Assembly: GCA_015063795.1 (NCBI GenBank) | Contig: SVTL01000002.1 | Span: forward strand, 62,001-126,000 | DNA length: 64,000 bases | Source: Oscillospiraceae bacterium | GTDB taxonomy: Bacteria; Bacillota; Clostridia; Oscillospirales; CAG-272 | Reading direction: 5' to 3' | In this document: positions 1 to 7,618 of the stretch, piece by piece | How positions within the stretch are numbered: position 1 is the first letter of the stretch | How the letters are laid out: each line of letters begins with the position of its first letter | Made by a program: the position numbers and the translations under genes | Notes under the pieces: generated by a model | The model's database searches: none | Told to the model about the DNA's origin: nothing | What the model saw: only the letters and a program-made list of their open reading frames with translations

Positions 1-188
1 AGGAGATCGAAGCGTTTGACGAGCAGCTGGATGAAGACGGCAAGGTCGTCACGCCCTTCAAGACCTTTGTTTCCTCTCTCGGCCTTTTGATGAATTCCGA
101 GACCTATGTTGCCGCTGTGACCGACCCGTGGGGTGCATACTCCATCGCGCCTGTTTACAACGCTTGGCACGCCATCCAGTTCAAATAA
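1..188 (+). CDS. C-terminal end of an unknown protein (partial)
   Basis: An open frame enters from the left edge with codons starting at position 3 and ends at TAA 186-188, giving about 61 residues. The tail is acidic, then rich in aromatic and small residues, and ends HAIQFK. I do not recognise the family and no domain can be assigned from this fragment. A hairpin terminator follows 10 bases after the stop, so this is the last gene of its transcription unit. Confidence 0.6.
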   Translation, partial: EIEAFDEQLDEDGKVVTPFKTFVSSLGLLMNSETYVAAVTDPWGAYSIAPVYNAWHAIQFK

Positions 189-198
189 GACAAATAAG

Positions 199-230
199 GG
201 GACTGCCGCTTAAGCGACGGTCCCTTTTTC
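199..230 (+). terminator. Intrinsic terminator after the partial gene
   Basis: GGGAC (199-203) pairs with GTCCC (220-224). The stem continues inward with one mismatch, and a run of five T follows. It sits between the stop at 188 and the alkD ribosome binding site, so some read-through or a close promoter must serve alkD. Confidence 0.75.
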
Positions 231-241
231 GGAGTTATGCT

Positions 242-961
242 ATGAATGAGGATGTGAAAAGGCTTCGCGCGGAGCTGATCTCTTACGCTGACGAGGGGTA
301 CCGTCTGTTCCAGAGCCGGCTGATGCCGAGCGTGGATAAAAAACGGGTGATCGGAGTGCGGATGCCGATCCTGCGCCGTTTAGCGATCGCTTGTGAACCG
401 GTTCTGGCCTCGCCTGCGTTTGGCTGTGACCTGCCCCATCCCACCTATGAGGAGGACAACCTGCATGCGCTTTGGATCAACGGTCTGAAAGAGTATGACA
501 CCTGTCTTCGGGCGTTGGAGGACTTCTTGCCCTTTGTGGACAATTGGGCCACTTGCGACCTGCTTTGCCCTCGTGCGCTGACCTCCCGTCCGCAGGATTT
601 CGAGAGTGCCATCCGCCGCTGGATCGCCTCGGGCGAGACGTATACCGTCCGCTTCGGCATCGGGATGCTGATGCGCTTCTTCTTGGACGAACGTTTTGAT
701 CCCTCTTATCCGAAGCTGGTGGCAGCCGTCCGCTCGGAGGAATATTATGTGCGGATGATGGCGGCGTGGTATTTTGCCACCGCGCTGGCCAAGCGGTATG
801 AAGCCATCCTGCCCTATGCGGAAAAGGGACTGCCCGATCCGACCGTCCACCGCATGATGATCCGCAAGGCCATCGAGAGCGATCGGATCACGCCCGAGCA
901 AAAGGCTTATCTGAAAACGCTGAAGGGAAGAGCGGAGAAGCCGAACCCCCGCACCGTTTGA
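242..961 (+). CDS. AlkD-like DNA alkylation repair protein
   Basis: A 239-residue HEAT-like repeat DNA glycosylase of the AlkD family. Known members excise N3- and N7-alkylated purines without flipping the base. The expected site residues are visible: the W-x3-D motif in NWATCD, the Arg in YTVRFG, and the Trp in MMAAWYF, matching Trp109/Asp113, Arg148 and Trp187 of Bacillus AlkD. The ATG at 242 is chosen because GGAG lies 7 bases upstream and homologues begin here. The frame stays open back to an ATG at 128, but that part overlaps the preceding gene and the terminator. Role is inferred from family. Confidence 0.85.
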   Translation: MNEDVKRLRAELISYADEGYRLFQSRLMPSVDKKRVIGVRMPILRRLAIACEPVLASPAFGCDLPHPTYEEDNLHALWINGLKEYDTCLRALEDFLPFVDNWATCDLLCPRALTSRPQDFESAIRRWIASGETYTVRFGIGMLMRFFLDERFDPSYPKLVAAVRSEEYYVRMMAAWYFATALAKRYEAILPYAEKGLPDPTVHRMMIRKAIESDRITPEQKAYLKTLKGRAEKPNPRTV

Positions 962-1007
962 ACTGCATTTTTTAACGACGAAAACACCAACGGAGGACAT
1001 GGACAAG

Positions 1008-1952
1008 ATGAATACAGCCAAAGACTATCAGCCCTATCAGGAGGGAAGGATCCTTTTTCAAACGCAGGTCAATGCCTTTGCGCCCGATCTCGATCACAGC
1101 TCCAACTCTCTGCAGGACGGCGAGACATACAATGCCGTCACCGGCCTTCTGATGCTGCCGAAGACCTATTCGCCGAGCGGCAAAAAGACCACGTTGGTCA
1201 TGCTGGCCCACGGCGCAGACGGATACATCACCGAAACGGTCTGGCGAGACAACAACGAGCAGTGGCTGAAAATGGTGGATATGCTGCTGGAAGCCGGCTA
1301 TGCCGTTTTCGACACCAATACGGTCAAGGACAACGGAAATGCTCCCTATAAGGCGCCGGGCATGCCCCAGACCGTGCAGAGCTATTATAAGGCTTACCGC
1401 CATTGCATCGACCATTACAATCTGTCCGATCAGATCATCACCGTCGGCTGCTCCATGGGCGGTCTTGCGGCGCTGAATTTTGCTTTTGCCCATCCGAATG
1501 CGGTCAGCGGCGTGGCGTTTTTTGCGGGGATGATCGATCTGCGCAATCAGGGCTGGATCCGTCAGCTCAAGTCCACACGCGCTCATGTGGCCGCCTGTTT
1601 GAATTTTGAGAAGAAGGAGACCTATGAGAAGGAGGACTACGAGGAGGATAAGGCGTGTCCCTATGATCCGATGAAGAAGATCGTCACGATCGATGGCAGG
1701 GAGTATGTGTTTGCGCCCTGTCCGCCGCTGAAATTCTGGCACGGTCTGGCGGATACGATCCTCCACGAGATCGACAGCAACCGCCGCTTTATCCATGCGG
1801 TGCGGAACGCGGGCGGCATCGCCGAGATGCGCGAGGTGGAAAAAGCCCCCCATGCGCTGGCCCGCGGCGTGTTCACCGATACCGACGGCAACGAGCAGAC
1901 CTTCGTTGTGGAAGAGCTGATTTGCTGGATGAACCGCATCGCCAAAGGCTGA
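1008..1952 (+). CDS. Alpha/beta hydrolase fold protein
   Basis: A cytoplasmic alpha/beta hydrolase of 314 residues with no signal peptide. The nucleophile elbow GCSMGG supplies the Ser, an LAHGADG stretch provides the oxyanion-hole region after an early strand, and HGLADTIL and KAPHALARG late in the protein carry the likely Asp and His. The substrate is unknown. Two ATGs compete. ATG 999 is only 2 bases from GGAGG (992-996), too close for a working site, so ATG 1008 (11-base spacing) is preferred with modest confidence. It ends facing the gph transcription unit, with a shared bidirectional terminator between them. Confidence 0.8.
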   Translation: MNTAKDYQPYQEGRILFQTQVNAFAPDLDHSSNSLQDGETYNAVTGLLMLPKTYSPSGKKTTLVMLAHGADGYITETVWRDNNEQWLKMVDMLLEAGYAVFDTNTVKDNGNAPYKAPGMPQTVQSYYKAYRHCIDHYNLSDQIITVGCSMGGLAALNFAFAHPNAVSGVAFFAGMIDLRNQGWIRQLKSTRAHVAACLNFEKKETYEKEDYEEDKACPYDPMKKIVTIDGREYVFAPCPPLKFWHGLADTILHEIDSNRRFIHAVRNAGGIAEMREVEKAPHALARGVFTDTDGNEQTFVVEELICWMNRIAKG

Positions 1953-1980
1953 TCGGACTCATAACCGAAAAAACAAAACG

Positions 1981-2016
1981 ATCCCTCCTGCCTGTGAGAA
2001 AGCGGGAGGGATTTTG
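1981..2016. terminator. Bidirectional intrinsic terminator
   Basis: A stem pairs 1981-1991 with 2002-2012 (ATCCCTCC against GGAGGGAT, extended by TGC/GCG). T-rich sequence follows on the plus strand and an A-tract precedes it, which reads as T on the minus strand. It lies between two converging transcription units. Confidence 0.85.
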
Positions 2017-2037
2017 TTGTGTGTAAATAAAAGAGAG

Positions 2038-2176
2038 TCTTATTCCGCCAGCAGCAGAGCCTTCAGCTCATCGGGCGTCGATACGATCACATCCGCACCG
2101 GAGTCTTTGAGAAAACCGCGGTCGCGGAAGCCCCAATCGACGATGATGCAGTCCATGCCGGCGTTTTTGGCGGTTT
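2038..2176 (-). repeat. Left copy of 139-bp direct repeat (duplicated gph 3' end)
   Basis: This segment matches 3342-3480 at 138 of 139 positions; the only mismatch is T2082 against A3386. On the minus strand it holds the last 45 or so codons of gph plus its stop codon, with no start of its own. It is therefore a gene remnant lying just 3 bases beyond the stop of the unknown gene at 2180-3313. The offset between copies is 1304 bases. Confidence 0.95.
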
Positions 2177-2179
2177 GTG

Positions 2180-3313
2180 TTAAACCTTTGGTATAAACCA
2201 ATTCGGTGACTCAGGAAACAGACCGTCCAAATCCGGAAGCATCGTTTTTTCAAAATCGGAAACAATCGACATTACCTTTTCAAAATAAGCATCCGTTTCC
2301 GATTGATTTGTCGGAGTCTGTCCGCTGATTCCCAGTCTATGGTAAAATCCAATGCCTTGGAAGGACAGGATGACATCCACATCATAATGAGATGGTCCGC
2401 TGTCAAACGCTAAATGCATGACATTTCCCCGTGCTGTCCGTTTTTCCAGCGCGTACACTCCTCCGTTCCAAATGAGTTTGTAAGCATATCCGTACCGCAC
2501 GGCAAGTTTTTTCAGTGGTTTTGCTACAGAGTATTTTGAAGGAAAATTGTTTTGCTTTCGTGTATCCGGAAGACGATCTTCAAAAAACGCTCGGCATTTC
2601 TCTATCGTCGGTTCTGCCGCCCGATTCACTGCCTCGATTTCTCGCAATTCCTCCTCTGAAAAATAAACATTAAGCGAAGTTATGGTTTTGATATCGGGCA
2701 AAAGTGCCTGCATGGATTCGTAATAGGGCGTTGCATCCAACACTTGTCCCTCGTGCAAAAGATCCACGGATAAAACCATATATGAGCTGGAACTACCGCC
2801 GCAGCAATCTCGGTATAGGGTGATCCCGGAGCCATAAGGCTGATGCTTGATTTGAAAAGTCGGGTCAAGAGGCGTTTGCTTGCGTTCCGCTTCCTGCTTC
2901 GCTCTCGAAAAATCACGTTCGAAATGCGTTTTCTTCCCGAAAAAATCAATGTCGAAATACAACAATCTGCTTTCGAAAAAGCCGTATGAACGATAGATTT
3001 TCTTCATAAGGGGAAGAAGTTTTTCTTTCGGAAAACTCTCCTGTCGGTCAATGTTACTCAACCACCGATCCATCTGACCGTTGGAGTCTTTGTAATAGTA
3101 TCGAATGTCTCCCAAAGAGGGGCAATCCTTCAAAATCCTCTCGCAGCCATATCGACTCTCTGAAGCGGCATCTCGTACACTATCTTCAAAATAATAGAGA
3201 AAACGATGGTCGGTAAGATGATTGTCTGATAAAAAACGCTGGACGATGCTTGGCCATTCCGAAAAAGGAATTTTGGTACCGATTTTAAAACAGTAATTTT
3301 TGATCACACGCAT
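2180..3313 (-). CDS. Unknown protein between duplicated gph ends
   Basis: A 377-residue soluble protein that I do not recognise. It is rich in aromatic and charged residues, with no signal peptide or membrane span. A glycine/serine patch (CCGGSSSSY) lies near residue 175 and the protein ends WFIPKV. The start has a strong AAGGAG site 8 bases upstream. Base composition is more AT-rich than the neighbouring genes. The gene lies exactly between the two copies of the gph 3' end, and transcription from gph would run into it. The arrangement indicates a recent insertion, which is inference. No function is proposed. Confidence 0.75.
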   Translation of the reverse strand: MRVIKNYCFKIGTKIPFSEWPSIVQRFLSDNHLTDHRFLYYFEDSVRDAASESRYGCERILKDCPSLGDIRYYYKDSNGQMDRWLSNIDRQESFPKEKLLPLMKKIYRSYGFFESRLLYFDIDFFGKKTHFERDFSRAKQEAERKQTPLDPTFQIKHQPYGSGITLYRDCCGGSSSSYMVLSVDLLHEGQVLDATPYYESMQALLPDIKTITSLNVYFSEEELREIEAVNRAAEPTIEKCRAFFEDRLPDTRKQNNFPSKYSVAKPLKKLAVRYGYAYKLIWNGGVYALEKRTARGNVMHLAFDSGPSHYDVDVILSFQGIGFYHRLGISGQTPTNQSETDAYFEKVMSIVSDFEKTMLPDLDGLFPESPNWFIPKV

Positions 3314-3341
3314 GGATGATCTCCTTCCTGAATTTTGCTGT

Positions 3342-3480
3342 TCTTATTCCGCCAGCAGCAGAGCCTTCAGCTCATCGGGCGTCGAAACGATCACATCCGC
3401 ACCGGAGTCTTTGAGAAAACCGCGGTCGCGGAAGCCCCAATCGACGATGATGCAGTCCATGCCGGCGTTTTTGGCGGTTT
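3342..3480 (-). repeat. Right copy of 139-bp direct repeat (native gph 3' end)
   Basis: The partner of 2038-2176. This copy is continuous with the intact gph reading frame, so it is taken as the native one. The repeat reaches two bases past the gph stop codon and stops abruptly at both ends. Confidence 0.95.
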
Positions 3481-3997
3481 CGATGTCCACCTCCGAATCG
3501 CCGATGTAGACAGCCTGTCCGCGGTCAATGCCCACCGCCTCCAAAACGGCGTTCACTCCGTCGGGAGCGGGCTTACGGCGGATGCCTTCCTTTTCCCCTG
3601 CGGCGGCATCAAAAAGAGAAGGGAAGTACTGCTCGCAGAGCGACTGCACGGCGTAGTCGGCCTTGTTGGAAAGAACGGCGGTCTTCAGCCCCTCTGTGCG
3701 TAGATCACGTAGCAGCGCGAGAATACCGTCATAAGGCTTGGTGTTGTCCGCACAGTGGACGGCGTAATGCTCCGTGAAGGTCTCGTGGACCTGCTTTGTT
3801 TTCTCCTCCGCCGTTCCTTCGGGGACACCGCGGGCGATCAGCTTGGCGATGCCGTTGCCCACAAAACGGCGCACCTCGGTCCGCGTCCGAGTGGGGTAGC
3901 CGTGATGAGCCAAAGCGTGGTTGAGACTGTTGGCCAGATCGTCCAGTGTATCGAGGATCGTGCCGTCTAAATCGAAAACAGCGAGCGTATATTTCAT
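3344..3997 (-). CDS. gph: Phosphoglycolate phosphatase-like HAD hydrolase
   Basis: A 217-residue HAD subfamily IA phosphatase. Motif I DLDGT begins about residue 9 (nucleophile and acid/base Asp), motif II is the Ser of VLSNK, motif III the Lys of RRKPAPD, and motif IV GDSEVD. The cap region between motifs I and II fits the Gph/PGP group, which removes phosphate from 2-phosphoglycolate or similar small phosphates; the exact substrate cannot be read. The ATG at 3997 has AAAGGAG upstream. The frame is open 60 codons further back, but that part is low-complexity and covers the promoter. Its last 45 codons are duplicated at 2038-2176. Confidence 0.88.
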   Translation of the reverse strand: MKYTLAVFDLDGTILDTLDDLANSLNHALAHHGYPTRTRTEVRRFVGNGIAKLIARGVPEGTAEEKTKQVHETFTEHYAVHCADNTKPYDGILALLRDLRTEGLKTAVLSNKADYAVQSLCEQYFPSLFDAAAGEKEGIRRKPAPDGVNAVLEAVGIDRGQAVYIGDSEVDIETAKNAGMDCIIVDWGFRDRGFLKDSGADVIVSTPDELKALLLAE

Positions 3998-4049
3998 ATG
4001 GTCGAACTCCTTTGATCGGGATGGAAAGCGCCGTTTCGGACGCTCTTTC

Positions 4050-4078
4050 AGTATACCACCGAATGCGGTCGAATGCAA
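4050..4078 (-). promoter_or_regulatory. Sigma-A type promoter for gph
   Basis: On the minus strand TTGCAT (4073-4078) is followed after exactly 17 bases by TATACT (4050-4055), about 50 bases before the gph start. It would drive gph and then the unknown gene at 2180-3313. Confidence 0.6.
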
Positions 4079-4186
4079 GGGGAAAATCGCCGTTTTTGTC
4101 AGCGTTTTTTTGGGCTTTTTCAATCCTTTTGACATTTCAAGCAAGAATATATCGATAAATATAAGTAAAATATTCAAATATAACTA

Positions 4187-4218
4187 TTGCAAAAAACAAA
4201 AATGTGTGGTATTATAAT
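4187..4218 (+). promoter_or_regulatory. Sigma-A type promoter for rex
   Basis: TTGCAA (4187-4192) lies 17 bases before TATTAT (4210-4215); an overlapping TATAAT (4213-4218) would need a 20-base spacer. It sits in a strongly AT-rich stretch about 95 bases before the rex start. I see no inverted TTGTTA/TAACAA Rex box here, so autoregulation is not evident. Confidence 0.5.
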
Positions 4219-4309
4219 TATGTATGCTGGCAAGTTATGTTCAAATCTCTGCAAAGTCAAAGAAAGTGCAAAAATCGGAGAATTTTACAAACGAAAGGGG
4301 AGGGCGCCA

Positions 4310-4966
4310 TTGAAGCCAACCATCGTACCGCGCGCCACTCTCGGACGGCTGCCGGTATATCTGCAGTATCTGAAATCGCTGCCTGCGGAAGCGGGGAGCA
4401 ATGTGTCCGCCACCACCATTGCCAAGGCATTGGGCTTGGGTGAGGTGCAGGTCCGAAAGGATCTGAGCGCGGTCAGCGGAGCGGGCAAGCCCAAGATCGG
4501 GTATGCCGTGGCCGAGCTGATCGAGCAGCTGGAGGACTGCCTCGGCTCCCGTGACCGAAGCCGTGCGGTCCTGGTGGGCGCAGGCAAGCTGGGACGGGCC
4601 TTGTTTGACTACCGCGGCTTTGATGCGTTCGGCATCGACATTGTGGCGGCCTTTGACCGCAGCCTGGAGCGCGCCGAGCATTCCGATTCCGGCAAGACCA
4701 TCTATCCCATGGAGGAGTTCGGAGCCTTCTGCAAGCGCGAGGCCATCCGCATCGGCATTTTGACCGTACCCGCCGCGGCGGCGCAGTCGGTGTGCGAGGA
4801 GATGGTGCGGTGCGGGATCACCGCGATCTGGAGCTTTTCGCCCGGACAGCTCACCGTTCCCGAGGGCGTTGTCCTCAGGCAGGAGAATCTGGCGCTTTCG
4901 CTGGCGTATCTGACCATGCAGATCAAAACCGATTCTCTGGGAGCATCCGACGAGGAGAAGGATTGA
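4310..4966 (+). CDS. rex: Redox-sensing transcriptional repressor Rex
   Basis: Rex is a homodimeric repressor that releases DNA when the NADH/NAD+ ratio rises and typically controls fermentative and hydrogen or electron-sink genes. This 218-residue protein has the usual layout: an N-terminal winged helix (PRATLGRLPVYLQYL, then the recognition region around VRKDLSAVSG) and a Rossmann domain with GAGKLGRAL at about residue 90. The TTG at 4310 is chosen because GGGGAGGG lies 5 bases upstream and the protein then begins as Rex proteins do; the upstream in-frame ATGs overlap the promoter. It precedes fumarase and the Hdr/fumarate reductase cluster by only 60 bases, so control of, or cotranscription with, that cluster is likely by inference. 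Confidence 0.92.
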   Translation: MKPTIVPRATLGRLPVYLQYLKSLPAEAGSNVSATTIAKALGLGEVQVRKDLSAVSGAGKPKIGYAVAELIEQLEDCLGSRDRSRAVLVGAGKLGRALFDYRGFDAFGIDIVAAFDRSLERAEHSDSGKTIYPMEEFGAFCKREAIRIGILTVPAAAAQSVCEEMVRCGITAIWSFSPGQLTVPEGVVLRQENLALSLAYLTMQIKTDSLGASDEEKD

Positions 4967-5026
4967 AAAACGAAAAAAGAAAAATAAAAAAATATAAAAA
5001 TTATTTACAGTCAGGAGAAAAGAAAA

Positions 5027-6403
5027 ATGGAATTCCGTATTGAACACGATTCTATGGGCGAAGTCAAGGTTCCCGCCGACCGCCTCTGGGCCGCACAGAC
5101 CCAGCGCAGCCACGAGAACTTTGAGATCGGTGTCAACATCGAGACCATGCCCCGTGAAATCACCCACGCATTCGGTATCCTGAAGAAGGCTGCCGCCATT
5201 GCCAACAATGGTCTGAAGCCCGAGAAGATGACCGATGAGAAGCTGGCCGCCATCGTTGCCGCCTGCGACGAGGTCATCAGCGGTTCGCTGAACGATCACT
5301 TCCCGCTGGTTGTCTGGCAGACCGGCTCCGGTACCCAGTCCAACATGAACGCCAACGAGGTCATTGCCAACCGCGGCAACGCCATCGCCGGCAAGAAGCT
5401 GCTTCATCCCAACGATGACATCAACATGAGCCAGTCGTCCAACGACACCTTCCCCACGGCCATGCACATTTCGGCTGTCATCGCTCTGGAGGACAAGCTG
5501 ATCCCCGCCGTTCAGACCCTGATCGACACTTTCATCCGTCTGGAGAAGGAGAACGAGGGCATCGTCAAGAGCGGCCGTACCCACCTGCAGGATGCAACCC
5601 CCATCACCTTCAGCCAGGAGATCAGCGGCTGGCGTTCCAGCCTGGAGCGCGATGTTGAGCTGCTCCGTCTGGCCGTGAAGCCTCTGTATGAGCTGGCTCT
5701 GGGCGGCACCGCCGTCGGTACCGGTCTGAATGCCCCCAAGGGCTTCGACAAGCTGGTTGCCGAGCAGGTTGCCAACCTCACCGGCAAGCCCTTCGTCACC
5801 GCTTCCAACAAGTTCCATGCTCTCACCTCCAAGGATGAACTGGTCTTTGCTCACGGTGCCATCAAGGCCGTTGCGGCTGACATGATGAAGATCGCCAATG
5901 ACATCCGTTGGCTGGCCAGCGGTCCGAGAGACGGTCTGGGCGAGATCTTCATTCCCGAGAACGAGCCCGGCTCCTCCATCATGCCCGGCAAGGTCAATCC
6001 CACTCAGTGTGAGGCCGTCACCATGGTCGCCGTCCAGGTTATGGGCAACGACGTGGCCGTCGGCATGGCCGCTTCTCAGGGCAACTTCGAGCTGAACGTG
6101 TTCATGCCCGTTTGCATCTACAACTTCCTGCAGTCCGCACGCCTGATGGCCGAAGCCATCCTGTCGTTCAACAAGAACTGCGCTGTCGGCATCAAGGCCA
6201 ACAAGGAAAAGATGCACCACAACCTGCACAATTCGCTGATGCTGGTCACCGCTCTCAATCCCTACATCGGTTATGAGAATGCGGCTAAGACCGTCAAGAA
6301 GGCGCATCGTGAAAATATGTCCCTCAAGGAGGCCTGCGTTGAGCTTGGTTTCCTGACTGCAGAGAAATTCGACGAGGTATTCCATCCCGAACAGATGGTG
6401 TAA
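5027..6403 (+). CDS. fumC: Fumarate hydratase, class II
   Basis: An oxygen-stable, iron-free fumarase of 458 residues, the normal length, interconverting malate and fumarate as a homotetramer. The family signature [11 protein letters not shown] is present (catalytic Ser loop), as are [19 protein letters not shown] and [10 protein letters not shown] with the catalytic His. A ribosome site (CAGGAG) lies 10 bases before ATG 5027. It opens the gene run that continues into hdrB after 20 bases and so supplies fumarate to the reductase encoded downstream. Aspartase is a related family, but the overall sequence reads as fumarase. Confidence 0.95.
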   Translation: MEFRIEHDSMGEVKVPADRLWAAQTQRSHENFEIGVNIETMPREITHAFGILKKAAAIANNGLKPEKMTDEKLAAIVAACDEVISGSLNDHFPLVVWQTGSGTQSNMNANEVIANRGNAIAGKKLLHPNDDINMSQSSNDTFPTAMHISAVIALEDKLIPAVQTLIDTFIRLEKENEGIVKSGRTHLQDATPITFSQEISGWRSSLERDVELLRLAVKPLYELALGGTAVGTGLNAPKGFDKLVAEQVANLTGKPFVTASNKFHALTSKDELVFAHGAIKAVAADMMKIANDIRWLASGPRDGLGEIFIPENEPGSSIMPGKVNPTQCEAVTMVAVQVMGNDVAVGMAASQGNFELNVFMPVCIYNFLQSARLMAEAILSFNKNCAVGIKANKEKMHHNLHNSLMLVTALNPYIGYENAAKTVKKAHRENMSLKEACVELGFLTAEKFDEVFHPEQMV

Positions 6404-6423
6404 AAAATAAGGAGAAGAACAGC

Positions 6424-7227
6424 ATGATGAAAATGAGTTATTTTCCCGGCTGTACGTTGAAGACGAAGGCGAAGGATCTGGACGTCTATGCGCGCAGAAG
6501 TGCAGAGGCTCTGGGCATCACGCTGGAGGAGATCGAGAACTGGCAGTGCTGCGGTGGTGTTTTCACCACCGCCCGCGATGAGATCGCAACCAAGCTGTCC
6601 TCTGTCCGCGCTCTTCTGGCTGCTCAGCAGAAGGATCAGAAGCTGGTGACCGTTTGCTCCGCTTGCCACAATGTGATCAAGCAGACCAACCACGCCATGC
6701 AGACCGATGAACGGTTCGCCAACCACGTCAACAACTACCTTGCCGCCGACGGCCCCTACAACGGGGAAGCACAGGTCATCCATTATCTGGAGATGCTGCG
6801 CGATGAGGTCGGATTCGACACAATCAAAGAGAAGGTGAAAAATCCTCTCACCGGCAAAAAGATCGCGGCTTACTACGGCTGTCTGCTGCTCCGTCCCAAC
6901 AAGACGATGCAGATGGACGATCCGGAGAACCCGAAGATCATCGAGGATTTCATCCGCGCCATCGGCGCAGAGCCCGTGATCTATCCCTACCGCAACGAAT
7001 GCTGCGGCGGATACATCGCTCTCGAAAGCCCGGATCTGGCCAAGGCCAAGAGCAACAACGTGACCAACAGTGCTGCCAACAACGGCGCGGAAATGATCGT
7101 CACCGCTTGCCCGCTCTGCCGCTATAACCTGGAGAAGAACGGTTCTCAGATCCCGGTTGTCTACTTCACCGAGCTGCTTGCGGAAGCACTCGGAGTAAAG
7201 GAGGATTCCGATGGAAAAGACGAATGA
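6424..7227 (+). CDS. hdrB: HdrB-like CoB--CoM heterodisulfide reductase subunit B
   Basis: A 267-residue protein with two CCG domains. Each supplies cysteines for a non-cubane [4Fe-4S] cluster: PGCTLK, WQCCGGVF and CSACHN in the first half, then YYGCLLL, NECCGGYI and CPLCRYN in the second. In characterised Hdr complexes this subunit is the disulfide-reducing site. Here no DsrC or methanogen thiol cofactor gene is visible, so its substrate is open; it may pass electrons to the FrdAB-like pair downstream or use an unknown disulfide. GGAG precedes ATG 6424. The gene overlaps hdrC by 17 bases, implying translational coupling. Confidence 0.9.
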   Translation: MMKMSYFPGCTLKTKAKDLDVYARRSAEALGITLEEIENWQCCGGVFTTARDEIATKLSSVRALLAAQQKDQKLVTVCSACHNVIKQTNHAMQTDERFANHVNNYLAADGPYNGEAQVIHYLEMLRDEVGFDTIKEKVKNPLTGKKIAAYYGCLLLRPNKTMQMDDPENPKIIEDFIRAIGAEPVIYPYRNECCGGYIALESPDLAKAKSNNVTNSAANNGAEMIVTACPLCRYNLEKNGSQIPVVYFTELLAEALGVKEDSDGKDE

Positions 7228-7603
7228 AGCCCTGTGCAAGGAGATCATTTGGAACAGCGGCGTTAACCCGCGCAAATGTATGCGCTGCGGCAAATGCTCC
7301 GGCACCTGCCCTGCCTACGATGAGATGGAATACCATCCCCACGAGTTCGTGTTCATGGTGGAGAACGGCGACATCGAGCCTCTTCTGAACTCCAAGTCGC
7401 TTTACCGCTGTCTGACCTGCTTTGCCTGCGTGGATCGCTGTCCCCGCGGCGTAGAGCCTGCCAAGCTGGTTGAGGCTGTCCGCCTTGCCGCTGTCCGTCA
7501 GCAGGGTGCCAACCACCTGAAGCCCGACGATATCCCCGCGCTTCTCAACGAGGATCTGCCTCAGCAGGCCATCGTCAGTGCGCTGAGAAAATACAACAAA
7601 TAA
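7211..7603 (+). CDS. hdrC: HdrC-like iron-sulfur subunit
   Basis: A 130-residue soluble ferredoxin-like protein with two CxxCxxCxxxCP motifs, CMRCGKCSGTCP near residue 23 and CLTCFACVDRCP near residue 67, each binding a [4Fe-4S] cluster. In Hdr complexes HdrC relays electrons from HdrA to HdrB. Length and motif spacing fit a stand-alone HdrC. It starts inside the end of hdrB, and hdrA begins 15 bases after its stop. Confidence 0.9.
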   Translation: MEKTNEALCKEIIWNSGVNPRKCMRCGKCSGTCPAYDEMEYHPHEFVFMVENGDIEPLLNSKSLYRCLTCFACVDRCPRGVEPAKLVEAVRLAAVRQQGANHLKPDDIPALLNEDLPQQAIVSALRKYNK

Positions 7604-7618
7604 GGAGGATAAGACAAA

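Noticed and set aside
2014-2196. Plus-strand 60-codon frame and its twin at 3300-3509
   Set aside because: Both are the reverse complement of the duplicated gph 3' end, so their similarity reflects the DNA repeat and not a gene family.
4967-5026. Promoter or Rex operator between rex and fumC
   Set aside because: TTGAAA and TATAAA occur but with a 24-base spacer, and no inverted repeat is present. The tract is simply A-rich.
4241-6385. 714-codon open frame antisense to fumC and rex
   Set aside because: Spans two clear plus-strand genes and their gap; no conserved motif in the product.
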